A DNA stretch of 64,000 bases from Aminobacter niigataensis (GCF_014200015.1 NZ_JACHOT010000009.1:1-64000), one strand, 5' to 3'. Shown: positions 20,010 to 30,667, counted from the first letter of the stretch. Numbers and translations are program-made. Notes: generated by a model not told the origin, from the sequence alone.

Positions 20010-20121
20010 TCTTGAGCTGATGTAGCCCGGCCTGGCATGGGACAACGCGAAATCAAAGAAGAACGCGCACCGGCTCGAGGAAACGCCCCGCTCGAACCGA
20101 TGCGCCCGGCCCCCCGCCGGA

Positions 20122-20898
20122 TTAGTTGAACTGCCAGCTCACCCGCGCCATGATCGCGTGAAATGCCGTGTCGACATTGTGGGTCGAGCCGCGGGTGTCG
20201 ATTTCGCCCGTTTCGGAATCTCTGGCAAAGCTTGAAACAGTGAACGACCCAAGGTCGACATAGTTGTAATCGAGCCCGAGGATGATGTTGTTCGTCCAGG
20301 CGTAGTTGACGCCTGCGCCGATGGTCCAGCCTGGCCGGGAAAACGTCTTCGTAACATCGAACCTGCCCACGTCGCTGTAAGCATCGATGCGGCTGCGCAC
20401 CTGGCCATAGGCCAGGCCGCCCTTTGCGAAGACCAGCCATCTGTCGGAGGCATAGCCGACCCGCGGCGTCAGCATCCCAAGCCAGTCGAGCCGCGTCGAT
20501 ATGGTGTCCTGCCGAGTGTCATTCCAATTGAACGGACTGTGGATGCCGGACCTGCCGACATTTGCGAGGGAAAGCGACCCCTCGAGGCCGAGCACGAGAT
20601 TTTCGTGCTGCTGGTTGTAGCCGGCATGGACACCGAGCAATCCGCCGCCCATCCGATGTGAGAAAGTGTCTCCAGCTTCCCAGTTGAAGTAGTTTTCCGA
20701 GGGAAAATTGATTCCCTCGTCGTTGGCGAATGTGTAGTCGGCATCACCCCAGCCAACCCCTGCATGGCCACCGGCGTAGAAGCCAGTCCAGTCGAACGGG
20801 GCCGCCGGCTGGGCAACCCGCGGGTCGGCGGCAGACGCAATTGCGACGCTGCCAACCAGGATCGTCGCCGCCAAGACCAGTTTATGCATCTTGCGCAC
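20122..20898 (-). CDS. Outer-membrane beta-barrel porin, Omp25/Omp31-like
   Basis: An outer-membrane protein of about 258 residues. A signal peptide (MHKLVLAATILVGSVAIASA, cleaved before ADPR) is followed by FDWTGFYAGGHAGVGWG, the typical opening of rhizobial/Brucella Omp25/31 barrels, alternating amphipathic strands, and a C-terminal phenylalanine-containing VSWQFN signal. A GTG start at 20898 is preferred because a GGGGGAAG site lies just upstream of it; the ATG at 20889 is the alternative. It stands alone, convergent with the CDF gene. Confidence 0.85.
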   Translation of the reverse strand: MRKMHKLVLAATILVGSVAIASAADPRVAQPAAPFDWTGFYAGGHAGVGWGDADYTFANDEGINFPSENYFNWEAGDTFSHRMGGGLLGVHAGYNQQHENLVLGLEGSLSLANVGRSGIHSPFNWNDTRQDTISTRLDWLGMLTPRVGYASDRWLVFAKGGLAYGQVRSRIDAYSDVGRFDVTKTFSRPGWTIGAGVNYAWTNNIILGLDYNYVDLGSFTVSSFARDSETGEIDTRGSTHNVDTAFHAIMARVSWQFN

Positions 20899-21135
20899 TG
20901 CACTTCCCCCTGGACGCCGCGGCGGCGTCCTGTCCCCGAATCCAATCGGCCAATCCCTAGTGCCGGGCTGACCGATGCGTCTCGCGCAGCGAGCGGAAGA
21001 CTCCGGAATTGAGCGGAAATCGGGGCAAGGCATCTGTCAGCAGCCTTTCAACCCAGCCACTTGCGACACTGGACATGAAGCTCCTGCACGCGCTCAATCG
21101 CCTGCGGCGGAGATTTGGATGCGAGGATATCGGGT

Positions 21136-21435
21136 ATGTTCGGATTGATAGGCAAGATGCGCGCGCAAGCCGGCAAGCGGGACGCATTGCTGGCAATACT
21201 GCTTGGTAGCACCGGCAACATGCCCGGCTGTCTGAGCTACGTCGTCGCCAAGGATCCGGCCGATCCCGACGCCATCTGGATCACCGAAGTGTGGGACGAC
21301 AGGGAAAGCCACAAGGCATCCTTGCAGTTGCCCGAAGTGCAGGCGGCGATCAAGCAGGCGATGCCGCTGATTGCCGGTTTCGACAGCAGCACCGAGATCG
21401 AGCCGGTCGGCGGCTTTGGGCTTCCGGGTTCCTGA
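21136..21435 (+). CDS. Antibiotic biosynthesis monooxygenase-domain protein (putative quinol monooxygenase)
   Basis: A 99-residue ABM/YgiN-like dimeric alpha/beta-barrel protein. The pattern MFGLIGKMRAQAGKRDAL, then PGCLSYVVAKDPADPDAIWI, TEVWDDRESHKAS and LPEVQAAI is typical. Family members oxidise quinols or act as small cofactor-free monooxygenases; no specific substrate is evident. It lies alone between the porin and the ZIP gene; its end is 10 nt from the convergent ZIP stop. Confidence 0.78.
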   Translation: MFGLIGKMRAQAGKRDALLAILLGSTGNMPGCLSYVVAKDPADPDAIWITEVWDDRESHKASLQLPEVQAAIKQAMPLIAGFDSSTEIEPVGGFGLPGS

Positions 21436-21445
21436 ACCCACCCAA

Positions 21446-22651
21446 TCAGATCTTCACCAGCATGGCGGTGAGGTACATGAGGCCGGCACCTGCGGCGAGG
21501 CCGGTCATGGCGGCAGGGCTGAACAGGCCGCCAACGTCAACGCCGTCGCGGCGGCGCAGCAGTGCCGTCACCTCGACGATGACCTGCAGGATGGCCCCGG
21601 CGCCGATGGCGAGCGCCAGTGCCGACCATTGCGGCGCAAAGGCGAGGCTGCCGATCCACAGGCCAAGCACCGCCGGCCCGCCGGCGAGCAGCGTCAGCCA
21701 AACGAAGGTCCACAACGTCACCCTCTGGCGCAGGATGGGTGCGGCGATGCCGATCCCTTCGGTGACATTGTGCAGCGCAAAGCCGATCACCAGGAAAGTA
21801 CCTAGCCCGGCAGCACCGGCGGCGAAGGCGGCACCTATGGCGAGCCCCTCGCCGAAATTGTGCAGCCCGATGCCGATGGCGATGTAGGTGGCGAGCGCAA
21901 GACCCTTCGGCGCGCCGTTGCGCCGGCCGATCCCCATCAGGATCAGGAAGCTGGCCGTTGCGGCCAGCACCACCATCACCTGCCCCTGGAAAATCGCGGC
22001 GGATTCTCCTGCCAACTCGAGGGCTTCGCTCAACGCATCGACCATCAGGAAAGCGAGCAGGCCGACGGTGAGCGCAAGGAGGAAACTCATGCCGGAGCGA
22101 CCGACGCCGCGCAGCGCCGGATAGAACATCAGTCCGACCGCAACCGGCACGATTCCAACGAAGATGCCGAGGATCGCCTGCGTCAGCAGGCTCGAGCTGT
22201 CGGGGACCGGTGTCGCCACGGCAACGGGAATTTCGTGAGCGAAGGTGGCACCCGTGCTGGTCACCAGATTGACCGCGTGCGCTTCGCCAAGCACCCACGG
22301 GAAAGGCACGTGGATCCAGGCGGACGACCCTCGCGCCAAAGGCCCGGGGGGATCTTGCGTGAATTGCCAATAGGCATCGTCGACCTGGACCTGGGCGATG
22401 GTCATCGGTTCGGACCCGCCGGCACGGACCAGGACGCTGATGCCGTCGCCGGCAAGGATGACGCGTTCGAAGGCAATGTCTTCAACCGGCGGCGCACCGC
22501 TGTTGAACCTCGCCATCGGGTTGGTCGCAATCAGAACCGCGATGGCAGCGGCAAAGGCCAGCAGCGGCAGGACGACCCACCACAGCGCCCGGCGCGGCGA
22601 AGGCGTGCCCGGCAATTCGGCTTCGGTTTCGACGATCGGAGCGTCCCTCAT
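21446..22651 (-). CDS. ZIP-family metal transporter with N-terminal extracytoplasmic domain
   Basis: A 401-residue membrane protein. One N-terminal transmembrane helix (about 22-42) is followed by a ~110-residue soluble, probably periplasmic, domain and then about eight helices of ZIP type. The metal-binding motifs are HNFGEG and HNVTEG, the paired helix 4/5 signatures of ZIP carriers. The extra N-terminal domain is unusual for short bacterial ZIPs. Its start overlaps the multicopper oxidase stop (ATGA at 22648-22651), so the two are translationally coupled, suggesting joint metal handling. Confidence 0.8.
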   Translation of the reverse strand: MRDAPIVETEAELPGTPSPRRALWWVVLPLLAFAAAIAVLIATNPMARFNSGAPPVEDIAFERVILAGDGISVLVRAGGSEPMTIAQVQVDDAYWQFTQDPPGPLARGSSAWIHVPFPWVLGEAHAVNLVTSTGATFAHEIPVAVATPVPDSSSLLTQAILGIFVGIVPVAVGLMFYPALRGVGRSGMSFLLALTVGLLAFLMVDALSEALELAGESAAIFQGQVMVVLAATASFLILMGIGRRNGAPKGLALATYIAIGIGLHNFGEGLAIGAAFAAGAAGLGTFLVIGFALHNVTEGIGIAAPILRQRVTLWTFVWLTLLAGGPAVLGLWIGSLAFAPQWSALALAIGAGAILQVIVEVTALLRRRDGVDVGGLFSPAAMTGLAAGAGLMYLTAMLVKI

Positions 22652-23793
22652 GCGACTTCCTCCACGACGTCGAACATGCCGACCCAGCCAAGCTCGGTGA
22701 ATTCCGACTGATGCGGATGGAACATATAGAGGCCTGGCTCGTGATCGGCGAAGCTGAACTCGACGATGCCGCGCTGGGCCTGGCATTGGGTGATCAGGTC
22801 GACGGTCTTCAATGTCGGCGTTAGCGTCGTTCCCTGGTCGAAATAGTCGAAGAAGTTGGCGTGCAGGTGAAACGAGTTGATCGGATCGAACTCGACGACG
22901 TTGATCAGGTAGATCCGCACCGGCCTGTTCTTCACGATCCTGATCGGCGAATTCATGTAGGTGTGCGCCACCGTGTTGACGGCATAGAACTCGTTCTCGC
23001 CGTCGAAATTGGTGTCGAAGGCGTTCATCACCATGACGAACTCCTGCCACTGCCTGTTCTCGGGCATGCCGTAGAGCCGCGAACGGGCGACTTCAGCCTG
23101 CTCGGGATGGCGGGCGGGATCGGGATCGATGACGAAGGCGCCGTACATGCCCTTGTGGATGTGCCGTTTCAGCGGCAACGCGTGGCAGTGGTAGAGGTGG
23201 CAGCCGAAGGGCTTGGCGTCGAACTCGTAGACGAACTCCTCGCCGGGATTGATCAGGCCGGCCCCAGGCACGCCGTCCATGCGCGCCGCATGAATGCCAT
23301 GGAAATGCATCGAATGCGGGTGCGAGCCGTAGTTCTTGAAAACGATGCGTAAGCGCTCGCCTTCGGTCGCTCGCAGCGCCGGACCGGGAACGCGTCCGTT
23401 GTAGGTCCAGGCCGGGAACATGACCCCCGGGGCGATCTCGATCTCCTTGTCCTCGGCAGCGACCTCGAAGGTCCGGAGCGTGCGACCGTCGGGCAGGACC
23501 GACTTCGTTCCAACATCCCAGTCGGTAAGCATCTTGGCCGGGTCGAAGCCGTTGCGGACACTGTCGACCTCGCCGACCGTGACCATCGCGCCATGGGCGC
23601 CGCTGTGCCCGGATATTGGACCGGCCTTATAGGCGCTGTCGGCAGCAGCCGCGCCAGCAGCATCATGCCCGCCGTGCGCCGCCTGGCCCACGGCCGAACT
23701 GACGCTGACAGCGGTCGCGCCAGCCGTGCAAATGCCGCCGGCCAACAGCAACCTGCGGCTCAGCCGTTCCCGCAACCAACCTGGTGTTTCCAC
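22648..23793 (-). CDS. Multicopper oxidase
   Basis: A 381-residue cupredoxin protein. A twin-arginine-like signal (LSRRLLLAG near residue 11) is followed by a His/Gly-rich stretch and cupredoxin domains. Copper ligands are visible in HPHSMHFHG, HLYHCHALPL, HLHANFF and FHPHQSEF. The N-terminal half resembles nitrite-reductase-type and ferroxidase-type oxidases. Translation starts at a GTG behind GAGGG. It is coupled to the ZIP gene downstream, and a 7-7-7 palindrome lies just upstream. A role in metal oxidation linked to uptake is inferred. Confidence 0.82.
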   Translation of the reverse strand: METPGWLRERLSRRLLLAGGICTAGATAVSVSSAVGQAAHGGHDAAGAAAADSAYKAGPISGHSGAHGAMVTVGEVDSVRNGFDPAKMLTDWDVGTKSVLPDGRTLRTFEVAAEDKEIEIAPGVMFPAWTYNGRVPGPALRATEGERLRIVFKNYGSHPHSMHFHGIHAARMDGVPGAGLINPGEEFVYEFDAKPFGCHLYHCHALPLKRHIHKGMYGAFVIDPDPARHPEQAEVARSRLYGMPENRQWQEFVMVMNAFDTNFDGENEFYAVNTVAHTYMNSPIRIVKNRPVRIYLINVVEFDPINSFHLHANFFDYFDQGTTLTPTLKTVDLITQCQAQRGIVEFSFADHEPGLYMFHPHQSEFTELGWVGMFDVVEEVA

Positions 23794-23805
23794 CTTACCC
23801 TCTTT

Positions 23806-23826
23806 TGCAAATGCGAATGATTTGCA
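23806..23826 (-). promoter_or_regulatory. Candidate Fur-superfamily operator before the MCO-ZIP operon
   Basis: A perfect palindrome TGCAAAT-N7-ATTTGCA lies 13-33 nt upstream of the multicopper oxidase start. Its A/T-rich, TGC-flanked form resembles Fur/Mur-class boxes of alphaproteobacteria. The match is by eye only. Confidence 0.45.
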
Positions 23827-24148
23827 TCATGCACTCGCAGTCGCCAGTGCACAAGTTGAATCTGAGCGGCAGCGCCATGGCTCAAACCAGTGCCGTGCAA
23901 AGACAATCCAGCACGGGCGGAGAGACGCCCTCGCAAGCTACAGAGGAGAGGAGTTGCCTGTATTGCGCACATCGCTGGTTTCAGAGCCGCAGCCGACCGC
24001 GACAAACACCTGTTCCGATTCATCAATTCGGCGTCCACAGGTCGCGAACCGCAATTGCCTTTGTTGCCGCCAAACGCATGGCGCTCACGAAGATAATTAC
24101 CCTTGGACAGGGCTGACACCGTCGGCCGAATAGGTCTAAGACGGCCGC
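23827..24148. other. Intergenic region between MCO operon and AbrB-family gene
   Basis: About 320 bp between divergent genes. Apart from the palindrome at its left edge I see no convincing small gene, tRNA or terminator. It probably holds the two divergent promoters. Confidence 0.4.
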
Positions 24149-25231
24149 ATGAAGCCAGACCCGCAGCCTGCCGCCCCGCTGTCCGAAACGAAGCCCTGGC
24201 TGCAATGGCTGCTGCTGCTAGCTTGCTCGGCCCTGGTTGGCGGCGTGCTGGAAATGGTCCACCTGCCTGCCGCGCTGCTGGTCGGCCCGATGCTGGTGGC
24301 GATCGCACTCGGCAGCAGCGGCGCCACGGTCCGCGTGCCCAAGCCACTCTTCGTCGCAGCACAGGCGCTGTTGGGTTGCCTCGTCGCCAACTCGATCTCG
24401 CCCGGCATCTTCACCACATTCGCCGCCGAATGGCCGCTGTTTTTGGGCGCGGCGATTGCCACGGTTGCCGCCAGCAGCTTCCTTGGCTGGTTCATCTCGC
24501 GGCTCAAGGTGCTGCCGGGCACGACGGCGGTTTGGGGTTCGGCGCCGGGAGCGGCAACAGCGATGGTTCTGATGGCAGACGCCTTCGGCGCCGACGCCCG
24601 GCTTGTCGCCTTCATGCAATATCTGCGCGTCATCATGGTCTCGCTTGCCGCCGCGGTCGTCGCCCGGCTCTGGGTCGACACGTCGGGCGTCGAAACGCCG
24701 CCGATCGAGTGGTTCCCCGCGTTCCAATGGCCCGCCTTCGGCGCGATGATCGGGGTCGCCGTGGCCGGCAGTGCGCTTGGCGTTCTGCTGCGCATCCCCT
24801 CGCCCTACTTCGTCGGCAGCATGATCGTCGGTGCGACCCTGCATCTCGGCCTGGGCGTGCCGCAGCAACTGCCGGAGTGGCTGCTTGCCATCGGCTATAC
24901 GCTGATCGGCTGGTCGATCGGCCTCAACTTCACCCGGCCCATCCTGCGCCACGCCGCGCGTGCCTTGCCTCAGGTGGTCGGCTCGATCGCGGCCTTGATG
25001 GCCTTCTGCGGCGCCCTGGCCTGGGGGCTGCACCAAATCCTCGGCGTCGATCCGCTGACCGCCTATCTCGCCACCAGTCCCGGCGGCATGGATTCGATCG
25101 CCATCATCGCCGCGGCGGCCGACAATGTCGACCTGTCGTTCGTGCTGACACTGCAGATGCTGCGCTTCCTGATCGTGCTCATGTTCGGACCCGCCCTGGC
25201 AAAGCTGGTGGCCAAGTCGATCAAGGATTGA
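24149..25231 (+). CDS. AbrB-family membrane protein (PF05145 type)
   Basis: A 360-residue protein with about ten hydrophobic helices in two homologous halves, each with a PGGMDS- or APGAATAMVL-like loop (TSPGGMDSIAIIAAAADNVD in the second half). This is the family often labelled 'AbrB' or 'ammonia monooxygenase'. Both names are misleading: it is a polytopic membrane protein, possibly a transporter, of unknown function. It is divergent from the metal operon and not obviously co-regulated. Confidence 0.75.
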   Translation: MKPDPQPAAPLSETKPWLQWLLLLACSALVGGVLEMVHLPAALLVGPMLVAIALGSSGATVRVPKPLFVAAQALLGCLVANSISPGIFTTFAAEWPLFLGAAIATVAASSFLGWFISRLKVLPGTTAVWGSAPGAATAMVLMADAFGADARLVAFMQYLRVIMVSLAAAVVARLWVDTSGVETPPIEWFPAFQWPAFGAMIGVAVAGSALGVLLRIPSPYFVGSMIVGATLHLGLGVPQQLPEWLLAIGYTLIGWSIGLNFTRPILRHAARALPQVVGSIAALMAFCGALAWGLHQILGVDPLTAYLATSPGGMDSIAIIAAAADNVDLSFVLTLQMLRFLIVLMFGPALAKLVAKSIKD

Positions 25232-25345
25232 GACGCCACGCGCACCGGCCAGCGCTCCCATTTCGACAAGATCGATCGCCCCTGTAGCATCGGCCACCCG
25301 TCGCTCGTCCTTTGGTCACTGGCACTGAAACCAACGGAAGGGACA

Positions 25346-25654
25346 ATGGCGATGGCGCGCACCGGACCAGCAAGAGTCGAACTGGAAAACGTCAATCACC
25401 CCGGCCAGGTCAATTCAGCCGATGCCGCCATGTATCATGCGATGAAGCAGGCGATCCTCGAGGTGCTGCCGGCAAGGTCGCCTGGGCTGACCGTGGCGCA
25501 GATGCAGGACGGCGTGCGCCGCCACCTGCCTGAAGACCTTTATCCCGGCGGCGCCAAGGCAGGCTGGTGGGCCAAGGCGGTGCAGCTCGACCTCGAGGCA
25601 AAAGGCATCATCGCCCGCGAGCGGGTGAGCCCCCTGCGCCTGCACAAGGCCTGA
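25346..25654 (+). CDS. Small conserved protein (DUF6958-like)
   Basis: A 102-residue soluble protein. The core pattern ENVNHPGQVNSADAAMYHAM, then LTVAQMQDGVRRHLP, LYPGGAKAGWW and KAVQLDLEAKGIIAR is that of a widespread small family I recall as DUF6958. The layout suggests a winged-helix-like fold, but no function is known. A GGAAGGG site precedes the ATG. It is monocistronic. Confidence 0.65.
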   Translation: MAMARTGPARVELENVNHPGQVNSADAAMYHAMKQAILEVLPARSPGLTVAQMQDGVRRHLPEDLYPGGAKAGWWAKAVQLDLEAKGIIARERVSPLRLHKA

Positions 25655-25752
25655 CGCCCGACGGCATCACGCCGGAGTTGCCCGGCTGACATCCGCCCTG
25701 TCGCGGACGGTCGCCCTTGCGCGCGCCATGCGCCTCCTGTAAGAGAGCGGCC

Positions 25753-25872
25753 ATGACTTCGCGCAAGATCATCGAAATCTCCCGTCCGGCCGCTTTTGCG
25801 GGCGAGACGCTGCGCGCGCTTTCTTCGGCTCTTCTTCTTCTCGGCCTTATCGGCGATCGCCGGGCTCGTTAA
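25753..25872 (+). CDS. leuL: Candidate leucine leader peptide (run of four Leu codons) before leuA
   Basis: A 39-codon frame starting at ATG 25753. It ends at TAA 25870-25872 and contains four consecutive leucine codons (CTT CTT CTT CTC, residues 27-30) plus Leu at 20, 23 and 32. The stop codon lies at the base of a terminator-like hairpin, 135 nt before leuA. Leu-codon clustering beside a hairpin upstream of the first leucine-biosynthesis enzyme is the hallmark of attenuation. The role is inferred from position and codon content. It is not known whether the peptide has any other role. Confidence 0.75.
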   Translation: MTSRKIIEISRPAAFAGETLRALSSALLLLGLIGDRRAR

Positions 25873-25924
25873 GGGAGCGTCCGGCGGTCGAATTGCCGCC
25901 GAGGCATCTGCTCCTTTACTCTTC
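25871..25924 (+). terminator. Candidate leu attenuator hairpin
   Basis: The outer stem AAGGGAGC (25871-25878) pairs with GCTCCTTT (25910-25917) with one G-U. The inner stem CGGCGG/CCGCCG (25882-25887 with 25896-25901) stacks inside it. A pyrimidine-rich TTTACTCTTC tail follows. It begins at the leader-peptide stop codon. Confidence 0.6.
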
Positions 25925-25959
25925 ACAACAGATCCGAAATTCTGATTTAAGACCGCTGA

Positions 25960-27714
<1,755 letters not shown>

Positions 27715-27734
27715 GGTTAACGCCACTCCGGACA

Positions 27735-27766
27735 CGCCTCGCCCGTGGATAACGGGCGAGGCGTTT
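27735..27766 (+). terminator. Terminator after leuA
   Basis: A perfect 12-bp stem CGCCTCGCCCGT/ACGGGCGAGGCG (27735-27746 with 27752-27763, 5-nt loop) is followed by TTTG, 20 nt after the leuA stop. Confidence 0.85.
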
Positions 27767-27850
27767 GTGCATCGGTGCGCTGCATGCTTGTGCGCCACCG
27801 CCAGCCGACTATGATCCGATCATTCGTACCGGTTCGAAAAGGGTCGATAC

Positions 27851-29608
27851 TTGGTTGCCTCCACGCCTGCCGCCCCCGCAGTGCGCGAAGCGCTTGAGCG
27901 GCTTGTTGCCAGCGAGACCTTCGGCCGGTCCGATCGGGCACGAAAACTGCTGCGCTATCTCGTGGAGCGCGATCTCGCCGGCGAAGCCGAGCGGCTGAAG
28001 GGCTTTGCCATCGCCGTCGATGTCTTCGGCAAGGACGCCGAATTCGATTCGGCAACCGATGCCGTGGTCCGCGTCCAGGCCGGACGCCTGCGCGAACTTC
28101 TGGCCCAGTACTATGCCGTCGAGGGCACGGCCGACCCGATCCGCATCACCATTCCCCGCGGCAGTTACGTGCCCGCCTACGAGGCGGTTGCCGAGAGCCC
28201 GCCCGACGTGCCCTCCCCTGGTGAAATCGAGGGAAACGAGGCAATTGCGTCACCAGCCAATGTCGAGCTGGGGGCGGCGGCGCTACATGCCGAAGACCAG
28301 ATGGACCCGGTGTTGCAGGGCACCAGCGTCAAACGGCAGCTCAGGTATTTCTGGGCGGCGATGGCACTGGTCATCGTCATGCTCGGCATCTTGGTCTTCC
28401 GCAACATCGGCGGCCCGTCCGCCACCAATTCCGCCAGCGTGACCGACTTCCGCAACTCCACCGCCAGTATCACCGATGCAGTCGACCAGTTGCCGGCCGT
28501 GCATATTCACCTCGGCCCGGAGGGCGGCGACACCGCGCGGGTCGCGACAGTGCTGCGAACGGCGCTGTCGGGCTTCGACACCATCGATCTCATCGCCCGC
28601 GACCGTTCGGAACGAGCCAGGCGTGCCGACGCAACCGATTTCGATTTCGCCGTGAATGCGGGCCCCTCGCCGGGTTCCGTGCTGATCGAACTGCAGCACA
28701 TGGCCAGCGGCCGCATCCTCTTGTCGCGCGTACTGTCGCCTCAGGAGGTCCAGCCGGATGCGATCGACGACCGCATGGCCGAAATCGTCACCTCGGCGAT
28801 TCCGGTTTCCGGCATGATCTATGGCTACATCGAGCAGAACGGGCTGCAGCGCGGGCTGGTGGCCTGCCTTCTGCTCAGCGACGACTTTTACATGGATCAG
28901 ACTGCCGCGAGGCACCGCGCCGCTTATCAATGCATGGAAGAACTGTCGCGGCGCGGCGCCAAGTCTCCCATCGTCTATGCCGAACTCGCTTCGCTGCAAC
29001 TCGAAGCCGTGACCGACAACTACCGCTATCCGCCCAACGCCACCGCCGACGGAGCCTATGCGCAGGCCCACAACGCGGTACAGACCGGCGCCACCAGCCC
29101 CTATGCGCATCGTGCCTACGGCTATCTGCAGTCACGCCTCGGCGACCGCACGGAGTCCATCCGCTGGATGCGCAAGGCCTACGAACTCAATACCTACGAC
29201 CTGACCATGGCGGCCGCTTACGGCTATGCGCTGGTCCTGTCGGGGAGCTACAGCGACGGCGTGCCGATCATGAAGCGCGCGGTGGAAAGCACCAGTGCCC
29301 GTCCCGGCTGGTGGGACTATGGCCTGTTCCTCGGCGAATTCATGCTGGGCAACCGCTACGCCGCGGCGCGCGCCGCCAATTCGCTTACCGCGAACAAGAA
29401 GCCGCACTATCTGGCTGCACGCCTCATCGCCGCGGATTTCGCCGGCGACGAGAAGCTCACCGCATCGCTGGTGAAGGAGATTTCTGCAACCTACCCTGCC
29501 TTCGCCACCGACCCGGCCACCGCCTTCAACAAGGGCAAATATCCCGCGGAGCTGATAAAATCGCTGACGAAGGCCCTGCGCGCAGCCGGACTGGGCAACC
29601 AGACTTGA
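27851..29608 (+). CDS. Membrane-anchored TPR protein with N-terminal putative wHTH-like domain
   Basis: A 585-residue protein starting at TTG behind AAGGG. Residues about 8-120 form a conserved domain (RKLLRYLVERDLAGEAERLK, then FAIAVDVFGKDAEFDSATD, VVRVQAGRLRELLAQYY, ITIPRGSYVPAYE) seen on many rhizobial and acidobacterial TPR proteins and resembling a winged helix. One transmembrane helix lies near 178-198. The rest is probably periplasmic, with TPR-like helices at about 370-560. The layout recalls CadC-like one-component sensors, but DNA binding is not shown. It stands alone after leuA. Confidence 0.7.
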   Translation: MVASTPAAPAVREALERLVASETFGRSDRARKLLRYLVERDLAGEAERLKGFAIAVDVFGKDAEFDSATDAVVRVQAGRLRELLAQYYAVEGTADPIRITIPRGSYVPAYEAVAESPPDVPSPGEIEGNEAIASPANVELGAAALHAEDQMDPVLQGTSVKRQLRYFWAAMALVIVMLGILVFRNIGGPSATNSASVTDFRNSTASITDAVDQLPAVHIHLGPEGGDTARVATVLRTALSGFDTIDLIARDRSERARRADATDFDFAVNAGPSPGSVLIELQHMASGRILLSRVLSPQEVQPDAIDDRMAEIVTSAIPVSGMIYGYIEQNGLQRGLVACLLLSDDFYMDQTAARHRAAYQCMEELSRRGAKSPIVYAELASLQLEAVTDNYRYPPNATADGAYAQAHNAVQTGATSPYAHRAYGYLQSRLGDRTESIRWMRKAYELNTYDLTMAAAYGYALVLSGSYSDGVPIMKRAVESTSARPGWWDYGLFLGEFMLGNRYAAARAANSLTANKKPHYLAARLIAADFAGDEKLTASLVKEISATYPAFATDPATAFNKGKYPAELIKSLTKALRAAGLGNQT

Positions 29609-29736
29609 GTTTCGGTTTATTTTTGGACTGTTTTTTTGCATATTGGGCGCGCTACAAACGTCCAACGGCATTTTAAATCCAACGAATTATACTTATAGTT
29701 GCAGTCGATTTCAGGCTTCGGGTTATTTCAGGGACG

Positions 29737-30537
29737 ATGAATTACTCCATCCATGCGGCCGTTCGGGGAAACGGCACCAACGTGGTGGTCTTGCTTCACG
29801 GCTTCGGCGGCTGCTGCGACATCTGGGAGGATGTCGTCGACACGCTGGGTGATGCATTCAGGACCATTGCCTATGACCTGCCGGGACACGGCCGTTCGCT
29901 CGACTATCCCAAGGCCGGCTCGGCCAAGGTGGCGGCAAAGGCCGTTCTTTCCGATCTTGCGGCGCGCGGCATAGCCTGCGCCCACTTCGTCGGCCACTCG
30001 ATGGGCGGCGCGGTGGCAACGCTCGCAGCATTGCTCGACCCCGCGCGCGTCGCATCGCTGACACTGCTTGCGCCTGGTGGCTATGGACCTGAGATCAACG
30101 CTCCCCTGCTCCGGCGCTATGCGGCAGCCGCCTGCGCCGACGAGATCCGCGCCTGTCTCGCCGAAATGTCGAGCCCTGACAGCACAGTGCCGGATGCCGC
30201 CATTCGCAACCTTACCGAGATGCGCGCCCGGCCCGGCCAGACCGAAAAGCTGGTCGCCTTTGCCGAGGCAATGACGGCCGACGGCAGGCAGGGAGTCATC
30301 CCGCGTCAAGACCTTGCCTCGCTGGCCATGCCGGTGATGGTGGTCTGGGGCACCGACGATGCCGTGCTGCCTTACAGCCATGCCGACGATCTCCCGCCTG
30401 GGTTCCTCGTTCACCACGTGCTGGAGATCGGTCATATGCTGCCCGAGGAGACGCCAGGTCTCGTAGCCGACATCGTGCGCCGCATGAGCCGCCGGCGCCA
30501 GCGGCGCCAGCCGACATTCACCGACAACAAGGCCTGA
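29737..30537 (+). CDS. Alpha/beta-fold hydrolase
   Basis: A 266-residue alpha/beta hydrolase. It has the oxyanion HGFGGCCDIW, the nucleophile elbow GHSMGG (Ser near residue 89), the acid in WGTDDAVLP and the catalytic His in EIGHMLPEE. It resembles the hydrolase domain of acetoin dehydrogenase E2-like or PHA-depolymerase-like proteins. The substrate is unknown. A CAGGGACG site precedes the ATG. It is followed by a 150-nt gap that carries a CtrA-type box for the next gene. Confidence 0.8.
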   Translation: MNYSIHAAVRGNGTNVVVLLHGFGGCCDIWEDVVDTLGDAFRTIAYDLPGHGRSLDYPKAGSAKVAAKAVLSDLAARGIACAHFVGHSMGGAVATLAALLDPARVASLTLLAPGGYGPEINAPLLRRYAAAACADEIRACLAEMSSPDSTVPDAAIRNLTEMRARPGQTEKLVAFAEAMTADGRQGVIPRQDLASLAMPVMVVWGTDDAVLPYSHADDLPPGFLVHHVLEIGHMLPEETPGLVADIVRRMSRRRQRRQPTFTDNKA

Positions 30538-30652
30538 TGAATCGGATTCTGCACGGCTGCCGATAAAGGATTGTACAGAAACCGTTTTGACCGCGTCGCA
30601 TCTGCGGCAGGACATTTCGGCGGGATACAATTCCGCCGCGATCGTGATTATG

Positions 30653-30667
30653 TTAACTCTTGCTTAA
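30653..30667 (+). promoter_or_regulatory. Perfect CtrA-type box
   Basis: TTAA-CTCTTGC-TTAA at 30653-30667 matches the full CtrA consensus TTAA-N7-TTAA, with the preferred trailing CC. It lies 22 nt before the start codon at 30690, a position compatible with direct control. Confidence 0.6.

Noticed and set aside
22652-23050. In-frame upstream extension of the ZIP gene
   Set aside because: The extension overlaps the coding sequence of the multicopper oxidase in another frame and has no signal or domain. The ATG at 22651 with the ATGA overlap is a better start.
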